Assembly: GCF_017526105.1 (NCBI RefSeq)
Contig: NZ_CP071839.1
Coordinates: forward strand, 4,766,001 to 4,830,000
Origin: Streptomyces cyanogenus
GTDB lineage: Bacteria > Actinomycetota > Actinomycetes > Streptomycetales > Streptomycetaceae
DNA: 64,000 nucleotides
Direction of reading: 5' to 3'
Each line of letters opens with the position of its first letter. Within the stretch, counting starts at the first letter, position 1. The translations under genes and the position numbers were made by a program. The notes below the pieces were generated by a model. That model ran no database searches. It was not told where the DNA came from and saw only the letters and a list, made by a program, of their open reading frames with translations. Below, one piece after another: positions 1-8,021 of the stretch.

Positions 1-171
1 CACCTGGTGAAGCCCTCTCCCGGTGCCGGGCACGGGATCACGGGCATGCGGGAGCGTGTCTCGATGCTCGGCGGCGAGATGACGGCGGCCCCCACGGCCG
101 AGGGCGGCTACGAGGTGACGGTCTTCCTGCCGGTGCCGGCGGCGGCCCCTGCGACCGAGGACGGGGCATGA
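1..171 (+). CDS. Sensor histidine kinase, C-terminal end only (5' truncated by window)
   Basis: The reading frame is open from base 1 and stops at 169-171. The visible 56 residues include GHGITGMRERVSMLGG, the G2-box region that closes the HATPase_c ATP-binding domain of NarL-type sensor kinases, followed by a short Ala/Pro-rich tail. The stop overlaps the ATG of the response regulator at 168 in an ATGA arrangement, so the two genes are translationally coupled and form a two-component pair. The sensor and dimerisation domains lie outside the window, so the signal cannot be inferred. Confidence 0.85.
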   Translation, partial: HLVKPSPGAGHGITGMRERVSMLGGEMTAAPTAEGGYEVTVFLPVPAAAPATEDGA

Positions 172-833
172 CGATCCGCGTACTGATCGCGGACGACCAG
201 ATGATGGTCCGCGAGGGTTTCTCCGTGCTGCTGAACGCGATGCCGGGCATCGAGGTCGTCGGCGAGGCGGTCAACGGCCGGGAGGCGGTCGAGCGGGTGC
301 GGGAACTGTCCCCGGACGTCGTCCTGATGGACATCCGCATGCCGGAGCTGAACGGCATCGAGGCGACCCGGGAGATCGTCGCCGCCGACGGGACGGCGAA
401 GGTGCTGGTGCTGACCACGTTCGACCTGGACGAGTACGTGTACCAGGCGCTGCGCGCGGGCGCCTCCGGCTTCCTGCTCAAGGACGCCTCGGCGCGCCAA
501 CTGGCCGACGGGGTGCGGGTGGTGGCGGACGGCGAGGCGCTCCTGGCGCCCTCGGTCACCAAACGGCTGATCACGGAGTTCTCCCGGCTGGCGGACACCC
601 CCCGCCTGATGCCGGGGGCCCAGGCGGCGTACGGGGAACTGACGGAACGTGAGACGGAGGTGCTGGTCCTGATCGCGCAGGGCCTGTCGAACGCGGAGAT
701 CGCCGGACGGCTGGTGGTGGCGGAGTCGACGATCAAGACCCATGTGAGCCGCATCCTGGTGAAGCTGGGCCTGCGCGACCGAACCCAGGCCGCGGTGTTC
801 GCCTACGAGGCGAGGCTGGTCACACCGGGCTGA
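168..833 (+). CDS. NarL/FixJ-family two-component response regulator
   Basis: The 221-residue protein has an N-terminal receiver domain (about residues 3-120) with the acidic pocket near residues 9-10, the probable phospho-acceptor Asp55 in VVLMDIRMPE, and the conserved Lys in the LLKDAS loop. The C-terminal LuxR-type helix-turn-helix (about 150-215) shows LTERETEVLVLIAQGLSNAE followed by STIKTHVSRIL. It should bind DNA as a dimer after phosphorylation by the kinase encoded just upstream, whose stop overlaps its start. Length and domain order are typical. No regulon can be read here; the next gene (RHS toxin) begins 111 bp downstream with its own leader, so co-transcription is uncertain. Confidence 0.93.
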   Translation: MTIRVLIADDQMMVREGFSVLLNAMPGIEVVGEAVNGREAVERVRELSPDVVLMDIRMPELNGIEATREIVAADGTAKVLVLTTFDLDEYVYQALRAGASGFLLKDASARQLADGVRVVADGEALLAPSVTKRLITEFSRLADTPRLMPGAQAAYGELTERETEVLVLIAQGLSNAEIAGRLVVAESTIKTHVSRILVKLGLRDRTQAAVFAYEARLVTPG

Positions 834-886
834 CCGGCCATCAAGTCGTGCACGGCCGTTCCTGTTACCAACTAGTGTTCGATGGT

Positions 887-907
887 GCATGCGTGCGGCT
901 CGCATGC
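887..907. promoter_or_regulatory. Inverted repeat upstream of the RHS toxin gene
   Basis: GCATGCG and CGCATGC form perfect 7-bp arms around a 7-nt spacer, 38 bp before the RHS start. It could be an operator or a leader hairpin. No protein can be assigned. Confidence 0.35.
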
Positions 908-944
908 GCGAACGGCTTCGAGGTGACGGGAAGGCACACGGGGG

Positions 945-3900
945 ATGGGCTACGTTCTGCCGGGATGGGCCGACGAGATCCTGGACTTCATCGGGATCAA
1001 CTGGCCGAACGTCGACGAGGACGACTACCGCGACATGGCTGACGCCATGCGGGACTTCGCGGACAGGTTCGAGGGCCATGGCGGTGACGCCCACCAGGCG
1101 GTGTCCCGGATCCTGTCCTCCTCGCAGGGCTGGGCCGTCGATGCGATGGAGAAGCACTGGTCGCACGTCAAGACGGGGCACTTGGAGAAGATCCCGGAGA
1201 TTGCCAGGTTGTTCGCGGACGCGTGTGACGTGGTCGCCGACATCATCTTCGGGATGAAGACCAAGGCCGAGATCGAACTCGGTGCGATGGCCGCCTCGTT
1301 GGGTATCTCGGTGGGGCTCGCCGTGTTCACCGGTGGTCTGTCGGCGGTCATCGGCGCGGCCGAGACCGTGGCGATGCGCCAGGCGATCAAACGGATCATC
1401 GACGAGGCCGCCGACCGGATCGTGGACGAACTGATGGCGCGGGTGACCGAGCCGGTCAACGCCAAGCTGGAGGCCATGGTCGAGGACATGGTCTTCGACC
1501 TGGTGGACGACGCCTTCTCGCTGCCTCCCGTGCCGGGCGACGGGAGCCCGGGCGGCAAGCACGGCGGCGGCATGCAGCTGGCCTCCGCCGGCGGCGGTGA
1601 CGGCGGCGGGGCCGGGTCCGGGGCCGGCAAGCGGACCGTAATCGACCACGTCGAGTTCGAGGACGGCGCGGGCAAGGTCTCCTTCCACGGCGGCGAACTG
1701 CACCGGGCCGGCTCGGGCTCGCTGGTGAAGGCCAGGGGCGCCTTCGGCCGTACTCACGGCAGGGACTCCTTCACCAAGGCCTTCGACTCCGTCCTGGAAG
1801 GTGCCCTGAAGGGCACGGAGAAAGCACTGGCCAAGATCACCAAGCATGTCACCGAGACCATCCCGGACCGGGTGAAGGCCACCTCCCGCCTGCACAAAGG
1901 CATCGACCTCGGCGTCCGCGACCGGGTCAACGCCATCGACGGCGGCAAGAAGGGCGGCCACGACGTCGGCGGCCACGGGCGGGCCGGCGGACCGGGCCGC
2001 AAGCGCCCCGCGTCGCTGCGCACGGTGCTGGACAGCGTCCGCGAGAAGGCGATCGTGCTGAGACAGCGTCGCTGCAGGACCGACCCGGTCGACATCGCGA
2101 GCGGCGAGATGGTGCTCTCCCAGAGGGACCTCGCGCTGCCCGGCGTGCTGCCGTTGGAGGTGCGGCGCACCCACATATCCGGATACGGGTACGGGCACTG
2201 CTTCGGCCCCAGCTGGGCCTCCACCCTGGACGAGCGGCTGGAGCCGACCGGCTCCGGCGCGGTCTGGGCCCGCCCCGACGGGTCCCTGCTCGTCTATCCG
2301 CACCTGCCGCGCGAGGCGGGCGAGGAGGTGCTGCCTGCGGAGGGCGAGCGGATCGCCCTCACCTTCGTGGAGCGATCAGACCTCGGCGAGGTCACCTACG
2401 CCACGGTCGACGTCCGCTCCGGCCTGACCCGCCGTTTCACCGGCAGCCCGTACTCCTCGGGCGGCCTGTACTGGCTGAACGACATCGAGGACCGCAACGG
2501 CAACGGCGTGCGGTTCGTCCGCGACGACGAAGGCCTGCCCACGGCGCTCGTCCACGAGGGCGGTTACCGCGTGCGCGTCACCCGGGACACGGATCTCGCC
2601 CGGGTCACGGCCTTGGAGCTGGAGACGCCCGAGGGCCCGGTCCGGGTCGCCTCGTTCACGTACGACGAGCACCACGACCTGGTGGGCGTGTCGGGTTCCC
2701 GGGGCGTGCCCCTGCGGTTCACCTACGACGACGAGCACCGCGTCACCTCGTGGACCGACCGCAACGGCCACACCTACGGCTATGTGTACGACGCGGCCGG
2801 CCGGGTCGTGGAGACGATCGGCCCCGACGGCGCGCTCTCCTCGCGCTTCGCCTACGACACCGCCGCCCGCGAGACCCGCTTCACCGACTCCACCGGCGCG
2901 GTCACCGTCACCCGCTTCAACCACCTCCGCCAGACGATCAGCGAGACCGACCCGCTCGGCAACACCGTGCACTTCGAGTGGGACCGTTACGACAACCTGC
3001 TGTCCCGCACCGACGAGCAGGGGCACACCTCCCGGTTCACGTACGACGACGCCGGCAACCTCCTCACCGTCCACTACCCGGACGGTCGCCAGGCCTCGAC
3101 CACGTACAACGCGCTGCACCTGCCCGAGACGACGACCGGCCCGGACGGCACCGTGTGGCGCAACGTCTTCGACGAGCGGGGCAACCGCACCGCGGTCGTC
3201 GCACCGGACGGCACCGCGACCACGTTCACCCACGACGCGACGGGCGCCGTGGCCACGGTCACGTTCCCGACCGGCGAGACGGAGACCCGTACCCACGACG
3301 AGGCGGGCCTGACCCTCTCGGTCACCGACCCGCGGGGTGCCACCTACACGGTGCGCCGGGACGCCTTCGGCCGGCCGTACGAGTCGGTCGACCCGGCGGG
3401 CTCCGCCACCCGCCTGGAATGGACGGCGGACGGCTGGCTGACCCGGCGGACCGCACCGGACGGGTCCACGGAGTCGTGGACGTACGACGAAGAGGGCAAC
3501 TGCCTCACCCACACCGATCCGCTCGGCGGCGTGACCCGCTTCGAGTACACGTGGTTCGACCTGCTCGCCGCCCGCACGGGCAGGGACGGGGCGCGGTACG
3601 AGTTCACGTACGACACCGAGCTGCGGATCAGCACGGTCGGCAACCCGCAGGGGAAGACGTGGACGTACCGGTACGGCCCGTCGGGGTTGACCGAATCCGA
3701 GACCGACTTCGACGGACGCGTCACCCGCTGCGAGTACGACGCCGTGGGCCGTCTCGTCGCCCGGACGACGCCGCTCGGCCAGCGCATCGCCTTCACCTTC
3801 GACGCGGTGGGCAACGTGCTGGCGAAGGACGCCGACGGCGTGGTCACCCGCTACACCTACGACGACGCCGACCGGCTCGTCTCCGCCGTCTCCCCGACCT

Positions 3901-5642
3901 CCTCGCTCACCCTGGAACGCGACGCCCTGGGCCGCCTGCTGGCGGAGACCGTCGACGGGCGCAGCATGCGGTTCGGCTACGACCGGCACGGCGAACTGAT
4001 CTCGCGCACGACACCGACGGGGGCCACGACGTCGTACACCTACGACAGCGCGGGCGACCGGGTGCGCGTGGACCTCGCCGGGCACACGCTCGGCTTCACC
4101 CACGACCTGCTGGGCCGCGAGACCCGGCGCACGGTCGGCCCCGGGCCGGCGTCCGTGACGCTCACTTCCCACTGGGACGTGATGGGCCGCCTCGCCGCCC
4201 GGTCGCTGACCACGCCCCGCGGCACGCTCCGGGACCGCTCCTACGGCTACCGGGCCGACGGTTTCCTGACGGACATCACCGACCGGCGGGACGGGTCGGC
4301 CTGGCACATCGACCTCGACCCGGTGGGGCGTCCGCTCGGCGTCACCGCCAGCGACTGGTCGGAGCGCTACGCCTACGACGCCGTCGGCAACCAGACGGAC
4401 GCCCACTGGCCCGACCGGGCACGGCATCCCGAGAGCCGCGGCGCGCGGACCTATGACGGAACCCGGCTGCGCGGCGGGGACGGTGTGCGGTACGAGTACG
4501 ACGCCGCGGGACGCGTCGTGCTGCGCCGGAAGCGGCGCCTGTCCCGCAAGCCCGACATCTGGCGCTACTCCTGGGACGCGGAGGACCGCCTGGTCTCCTG
4601 CACCACTCCCGACGGCACCGTGTGGCGCTACACCTACGACGTGCTGGGCCGCCGCACCGCCAAGCACCGCATGCGCCCCGACGGGCAGGGCATCGCGGCC
4701 ACGGTCCGCTTCGCCTGGGACGGAACGCAACTGGCCGAGGAGACCGACACGGCCACCGGCGTGACGCTGACCTGGGAGTACGAGGGGCCGCAGCCGATGG
4801 CCCAGCTGGAGCGCCGCCTTCCGGCCGACGCCGGTCAGAGCGAGGTGGACAGCCGCTTCTTCGCCATCGTCACCGACGTCATCGGCACCCCGACCGAACT
4901 CGTGGACGAGAAGGGCGACATCGCCTGGTACAAGCGCTCAACGGTCTGGGGGATCACCGCCCGCAACCGCGACGCGCGGGCCCACACGCCGCTGCGCTTC
5001 CCCGGCCAGTACGCCGACCCGGAGACGGGCCTGCACTACAACCTGAACCGGCACTACGACCCCGAGACGGCCCGCTATGTCTCGGCGGACCCGCTGGGCC
5101 TCGTACCCGCCCCGAACCCGGCCGCGTACGTCGTCAACCCCTACACGTGGATGGACCCGGAGGGTCTGGTCGCCAAGGGGTGCACGCAGATCGGCGGCTG
5201 GTACGGCGGCCTGCTGCCGGCGAACCGGAAGGCGGACGGAACGCAGTATCCGGGGGCCATGGAGGTCAACCACATCCCGCCCAAGGACGCTTGGCGCAAC
5301 ATCACGGACCCGGGCTTCTACCGGGCGGGAAAGCCGCACAAGAAGCAGAAGGTCAACAACGGCCCGGCGATCCGGATGGAGTACGACGACCATCGCGACC
5401 TGTACAGCACGGGCAGCGATCTCCAGGCACAGGCATGGCGGACGTGGCAGCGCGAACTGGTGGACCAGGGGCGCATCACCGAGGCGATGCGGATGGACAT
5501 CGACGACATCAAGCGCAGGTTCCCGGGCAAGTACGACCAGCACATCGAGGACATGGTGAACAGCCTGAAGGACAACAAACCCTTCCAGGACATGCTCACG
5601 AAGCGGGGATGGACCGTCGATGTGACCGAGCTACTACGGTGA
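945..5642 (+). CDS. RHS-repeat polymorphic toxin with CpnT/WXG100-like N-terminus and HNH-like C-terminal tip
   Basis: The 1565-residue protein resembles contact-dependent polymorphic toxins. Residues 1-190 form a helical region with WPNVDEDDYRDMADAMRDFA and a hydrophobic stretch near 120-145, like the CpnT-type N-terminus linked to type VII secretion. Next come a Gly-rich/basic linker, a DUF6531-like segment from about residue 374 (RTDPVDIASGEMVLSQRDL), many RHS/YD repeats to about 1390, and the RHS core terminus ending DPLGLVPAPNPAAYV. The last ~158 residues are a separate tip with VNHIPPKDAW (His1443) and DDHRDLYSTGSD (His1483), which resembles HNH/Endo VII-fold nucleases. The YD repeats probably form a shell around this tip. 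No Sec signal is visible. Two candidate immunity genes follow. Export route and nuclease activity are inferred. Confidence 0.88.
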   Translation: MGYVLPGWADEILDFIGINWPNVDEDDYRDMADAMRDFADRFEGHGGDAHQAVSRILSSSQGWAVDAMEKHWSHVKTGHLEKIPEIARLFADACDVVADIIFGMKTKAEIELGAMAASLGISVGLAVFTGGLSAVIGAAETVAMRQAIKRIIDEAADRIVDELMARVTEPVNAKLEAMVEDMVFDLVDDAFSLPPVPGDGSPGGKHGGGMQLASAGGGDGGGAGSGAGKRTVIDHVEFEDGAGKVSFHGGELHRAGSGSLVKARGAFGRTHGRDSFTKAFDSVLEGALKGTEKALAKITKHVTETIPDRVKATSRLHKGIDLGVRDRVNAIDGGKKGGHDVGGHGRAGGPGRKRPASLRTVLDSVREKAIVLRQRRCRTDPVDIASGEMVLSQRDLALPGVLPLEVRRTHISGYGYGHCFGPSWASTLDERLEPTGSGAVWARPDGSLLVYPHLPREAGEEVLPAEGERIALTFVERSDLGEVTYATVDVRSGLTRRFTGSPYSSGGLYWLNDIEDRNGNGVRFVRDDEGLPTALVHEGGYRVRVTRDTDLARVTALELETPEGPVRVASFTYDEHHDLVGVSGSRGVPLRFTYDDEHRVTSWTDRNGHTYGYVYDAAGRVVETIGPDGALSSRFAYDTAARETRFTDSTGAVTVTRFNHLRQTISETDPLGNTVHFEWDRYDNLLSRTDEQGHTSRFTYDDAGNLLTVHYPDGRQASTTYNALHLPETTTGPDGTVWRNVFDERGNRTAVVAPDGTATTFTHDATGAVATVTFPTGETETRTHDEAGLTLSVTDPRGATYTVRRDAFGRPYESVDPAGSATRLEWTADGWLTRRTAPDGSTESWTYDEEGNCLTHTDPLGGVTRFEYTWFDLLAARTGRDGARYEFTYDTELRISTVGNPQGKTWTYRYGPSGLTESETDFDGRVTRCEYDAVGRLVARTTPLGQRIAFTFDAVGNVLAKDADGVVTRYTYDDADRLVSAVSPTSSLTLERDALGRLLAETVDGRSMRFGYDRHGELISRTTPTGATTSYTYDSAGDRVRVDLAGHTLGFTHDLLGRETRRTVGPGPASVTLTSHWDVMGRLAARSLTTPRGTLRDRSYGYRADGFLTDITDRRDGSAWHIDLDPVGRPLGVTASDWSERYAYDAVGNQTDAHWPDRARHPESRGARTYDGTRLRGGDGVRYEYDAAGRVVLRRKRRLSRKPDIWRYSWDAEDRLVSCTTPDGTVWRYTYDVLGRRTAKHRMRPDGQGIAATVRFAWDGTQLAEETDTATGVTLTWEYEGPQPMAQLERRLPADAGQSEVDSRFFAIVTDVIGTPTELVDEKGDIAWYKRSTVWGITARNRDARAHTPLRFPGQYADPETGLHYNLNRHYDPETARYVSADPLGLVPAPNPAAYVVNPYTWMDPEGLVAKGCTQIGGWYGGLLPANRKADGTQYPGAMEVNHIPPKDAWRNITDPGFYRAGKPHKKQKVNNGPAIRMEYDDHRDLYSTGSDLQAQAWRTWQRELVDQGRITEAMRMDIDDIKRRFPGKYDQHIEDMVNSLKDNKPFQDMLTKRGWTVDVTELLR

Positions 5643-5679
5643 TCCGGTAGTACTGACCCTCGACGGGAAAGGAGCACAC

Positions 5680-6156
5680 ATGGAGGTCGAGATCCGGCCG
5701 CACGTCGGCGTCGGGCCGTTCCGGTTCGGCATGCCGTTCGACGAGGCGATGGAGATCGCCCCGACGCTGGGCCGCGTCAGCCATCGGCCGGGAGCCGAAC
5801 GGCCGCCGGGCAAGTACGTCGTGAACTTCGACGACTCCGCCTTCCAGTACGTCCTGTCCTTCCCCGAGGGCGGCACGCTCACCGGCATCGAGCTGTGGCG
5901 CTTCCGTGACGAGGCGGCCGACATCACCGTCACCTTCGACAAGCTGGACGTCTTCCGCACTCCCAGCGAGGAGTTGGTCGAGCAGCTGGAGGAGCATGGC
6001 CACGCCGTCTCCTACGACGACGATCTGGGCATCCACGCCCTGCCCGAGCTGAAGATGTCCTTCGCCAACAACAGCTCGTTCGAGTACCCGGTGGACGAGG
6101 AGGGCGACCCCCTCTACTTCGACTACGTCCTGGTCAGTACGGACCCCGTCGTCTGA
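5680..6156 (+). CDS. Candidate immunity protein 1 for the RHS toxin
   Basis: This 158-residue acidic soluble protein has no signal peptide or membrane segment. The start is supported by GGAAAGGAG about 8 nt upstream. It begins MEVEIRPHVGVGPFRFGMP and ends with YPVDEEGDPLYFDYVLVS, and both ends are shared with the gene immediately downstream. I do not recognise a named family. Its position 37 bp after a polymorphic toxin, small size and acidity fit a cytoplasmic immunity protein that binds and neutralises the toxin tip. That function is inferred from context only. Confidence 0.7.
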   Translation: MEVEIRPHVGVGPFRFGMPFDEAMEIAPTLGRVSHRPGAERPPGKYVVNFDDSAFQYVLSFPEGGTLTGIELWRFRDEAADITVTFDKLDVFRTPSEELVEQLEEHGHAVSYDDDLGIHALPELKMSFANNSSFEYPVDEEGDPLYFDYVLVSTDPVV

Positions 6157-6159
6157 ACC

Positions 6160-6627
6160 ATGGACGTCGAGATCCGTCCGCGGACCGGTGCCGGGCCGTT
6201 CAGGCTCGGCATGCCGGCCGGGGAAGCGCGCGCCGCGGTGGAGGAACGGGGTCTTTTCCGGACCGTCGCCGCCGACGAGGAGCCGGGGCAGATCGTCCTC
6301 ACGCACGACGACTCCCGGATGGACATCGTGCTCGGCTTCAGCAAAGGCGCGCTGAGCGGAGTGGAGCTGATCCGCTTCCGGAACGAGGCTGCCGATGTCC
6401 GGGTGCTGCTCGACGGGCTCGACGTCTTCCGCACCCCGAGCCAGGACCTCTGCGAACAGCTGGCGGAACGGGGCCACACCATCGAGGAGAACGACCTCGG
6501 CTTCGACGCCCTGCCCGAGCTGAAGGTGATCCTCGCGAACCAGAGCAGCCACGAGTACCCGGTGGACGAGGAGGGCGACCCCCTCCACTACGACTACGTC
6601 CTGGTCAGCGCCGAGCCCGTCGTGTGA
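6160..6627 (+). CDS. Candidate immunity protein 2, paralogue of the preceding gene
   Basis: This 155-residue acidic protein starts 3 bp after the stop of its paralogue. Shared features run along the whole length: VEIRPxxGxGPFRxGMP at the N-terminus, LDVFRTPS in the middle, LPELK, and YPVDEEGDPL with DYVLVS at the C-terminus. The two genes are nearly identical in DNA over the last ~70 bp, while the middle differs. This suggests tandem duplication with later divergence or gene conversion. It may cover the same toxin or an orphan allele of another strain's toxin. No named family was recognised. Confidence 0.7.
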   Translation: MDVEIRPRTGAGPFRLGMPAGEARAAVEERGLFRTVAADEEPGQIVLTHDDSRMDIVLGFSKGALSGVELIRFRNEAADVRVLLDGLDVFRTPSQDLCEQLAERGHTIEENDLGFDALPELKVILANQSSHEYPVDEEGDPLHYDYVLVSAEPVV

Positions 6628-6661
6628 GCCATGAAGGTCGGAACGTGCGGGCAGGCGCCCC

Positions 6662-6690
6662 TGGTCAGACGTCGCCCGGCGCGCTAGCGT
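6662..6690 (+). promoter_or_regulatory. Probable leaderless promoter of the P450 gene
   Basis: A -10-like TAGCGT (6685-6690) lies exactly 6 nt before the ATG at 6697, with a weak -35-like TGGTCA 17 bp upstream. Transcription would begin at or next to the start codon. The same spacing recurs at several other genes in the window. Confidence 0.4.
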
Positions 6691-6696
6691 CCCCGC

Positions 6697-7917
6697 ATGG
6701 CAGGCCCCACCGACCTCGCGTTCGATCCCTGGGACCCGGCGTTCGTCGCGGACCCCTACCCGGCCTACGCCGAACTGCGGGCCCGCGGCCGGGTGATCCG
6801 GTACGAACCGACCGACCAGTGGCTGGTCCCGCACCACGCGGACGTCTCGGCGCTGCTGCGGGACCGCCGGCTCGGCCGCACCTACCAGCACCGCTTCACG
6901 CACGAGGAGTTCGGCCGGACCCCGCCCCCGCCGCAGGACGAGCCGTTCCACACCCTCAACGACCACGGGATGCTCGACCTGGAGCCGCCGGACCACACCC
7001 GGATCCGGCGCCTGGTGTCGAAGGCGTTCACCCCCCGCACGGTGGAGCGGCTGAGGCCGTACGTCGACGGGCTGGCGAGCGAGCTGGTGGCCGCCCTGGT
7101 CCGCGACGGCGGCGGCGACCTGCTGACGGACGTGGCGGAACCGCTGCCGGTGGCGGTGATCGCCGAGATGCTCGGCATTCCCGAGGCGGACCGGGCGCAG
7201 TTGCGGCCCTGGTCGGCGGACATCTGCGGGATGTACGAGCTGAACCCGTCGCGGGAGACGGCGGCGAAGGCGGTCCGGGCGTCGGTGGAGTTCTCCGGCT
7301 ACCTCCGGGAGCTGATCGCGGCCCGCCGCAAGGACCCCGGCGACGACCTGGTCTCCGGCCTGATCGCCGCCCACGACGAGGGCGACCGCCTCACCGAGCA
7401 GGAGATGATCTCCACGGCCGTCCTGCTGCTCAACGCGGGCCACGAGGCCACGGTCAACGCCACGGTGAACGGCTGGTGGGCGCTGTTCCGCAACCCGGAC
7501 CAGCTGGCCGCCCTGCGCGCCGACCACTCCCTGGTCCCGTCCGCGACCGAGGAGCTGATGCGCTACGACACCCCGCTCCAGCTCTTCGAACGCTGGGTCC
7601 TGGACGACATCGAGATCGACGGCACGACGATCCCGAGGGGCGCGGAGGTCGCCCTGCTCTTCGGCTCCGCCAACCACGACCCGGCGGTCTTCGCCGACCC
7701 CGAGCGCCTGGACCTCACCCGCGGGGACAATCCGCACATCTCCTTCAGCGCCGGCATCCACTACTGCATCGGCGCGCCCCTGGCCCGCATGGAGCTGGCG
7801 GCCTCCATGACGGCCCTCCTCCGGCAGGCCCCGACCCTGGCTCCGGCGGCCGAGCCGGAGCGCAGGCCGAACTTCGTGATCCGGGGCCTGAAGGAACTGA
7901 GCGTGGAGGTGCGGTGA
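6697..7917 (+). CDS. Cytochrome P450
   Basis: The 406-residue soluble protein has standard bacterial class I P450 length. Motifs in order are the I-helix NAGHEATVNATVNG, where the usual acid/Thr pair appears as E-A-T, the K-helix ExxR in TEELMRY, and the haem loop FSAGIHYCIGAPLARMEL with axial ligand Cys357. It should be a haem monooxygenase taking electrons from a ferredoxin, but none is encoded beside it. The gene stands alone, so the substrate is unknown. The start is supported by a -10 hexamer 6 nt upstream, consistent with leaderless mRNA. Confidence 0.95.
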   Translation: MAGPTDLAFDPWDPAFVADPYPAYAELRARGRVIRYEPTDQWLVPHHADVSALLRDRRLGRTYQHRFTHEEFGRTPPPPQDEPFHTLNDHGMLDLEPPDHTRIRRLVSKAFTPRTVERLRPYVDGLASELVAALVRDGGGDLLTDVAEPLPVAVIAEMLGIPEADRAQLRPWSADICGMYELNPSRETAAKAVRASVEFSGYLRELIAARRKDPGDDLVSGLIAAHDEGDRLTEQEMISTAVLLLNAGHEATVNATVNGWWALFRNPDQLAALRADHSLVPSATEELMRYDTPLQLFERWVLDDIEIDGTTIPRGAEVALLFGSANHDPAVFADPERLDLTRGDNPHISFSAGIHYCIGAPLARMELAASMTALLRQAPTLAPAAEPERRPNFVIRGLKELSVEVR

Positions 7918-7930
7918 TCCGAGCCCCGTC

Positions 7931-7973
7931 AGGGGCGCGGGGAACTGCGCGACCGGCCACGACGGCGCCGCAG
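7931..7973 (+). repeat. Dispersed intergenic repeat, copy 1
   Basis: The stretch contains CGCGGGGAACTGCGCGACC and continues CGGCCACGACGGCGCCGCAG. A related copy lies in inverse orientation at 25234-25283. From memory, this sequence type recurs in intergenic regions of many Streptomyces genomes. Confidence 0.5.
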
Positions 7974-8021
7974 GCGACCGACGGGCGTCCGGTGCATCGG
8001 TGCTTACCGCAAAGCGGAGCG

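Noticed and set aside
108..2303. Long minus-strand open frame of 731 codons opposite the two-component and RHS genes
   Set aside because: It is a mirror of strongly coding plus-strand genes. Composition is low-complexity Arg/Gly/His and it has no family similarity; such frames are expected at high GC.
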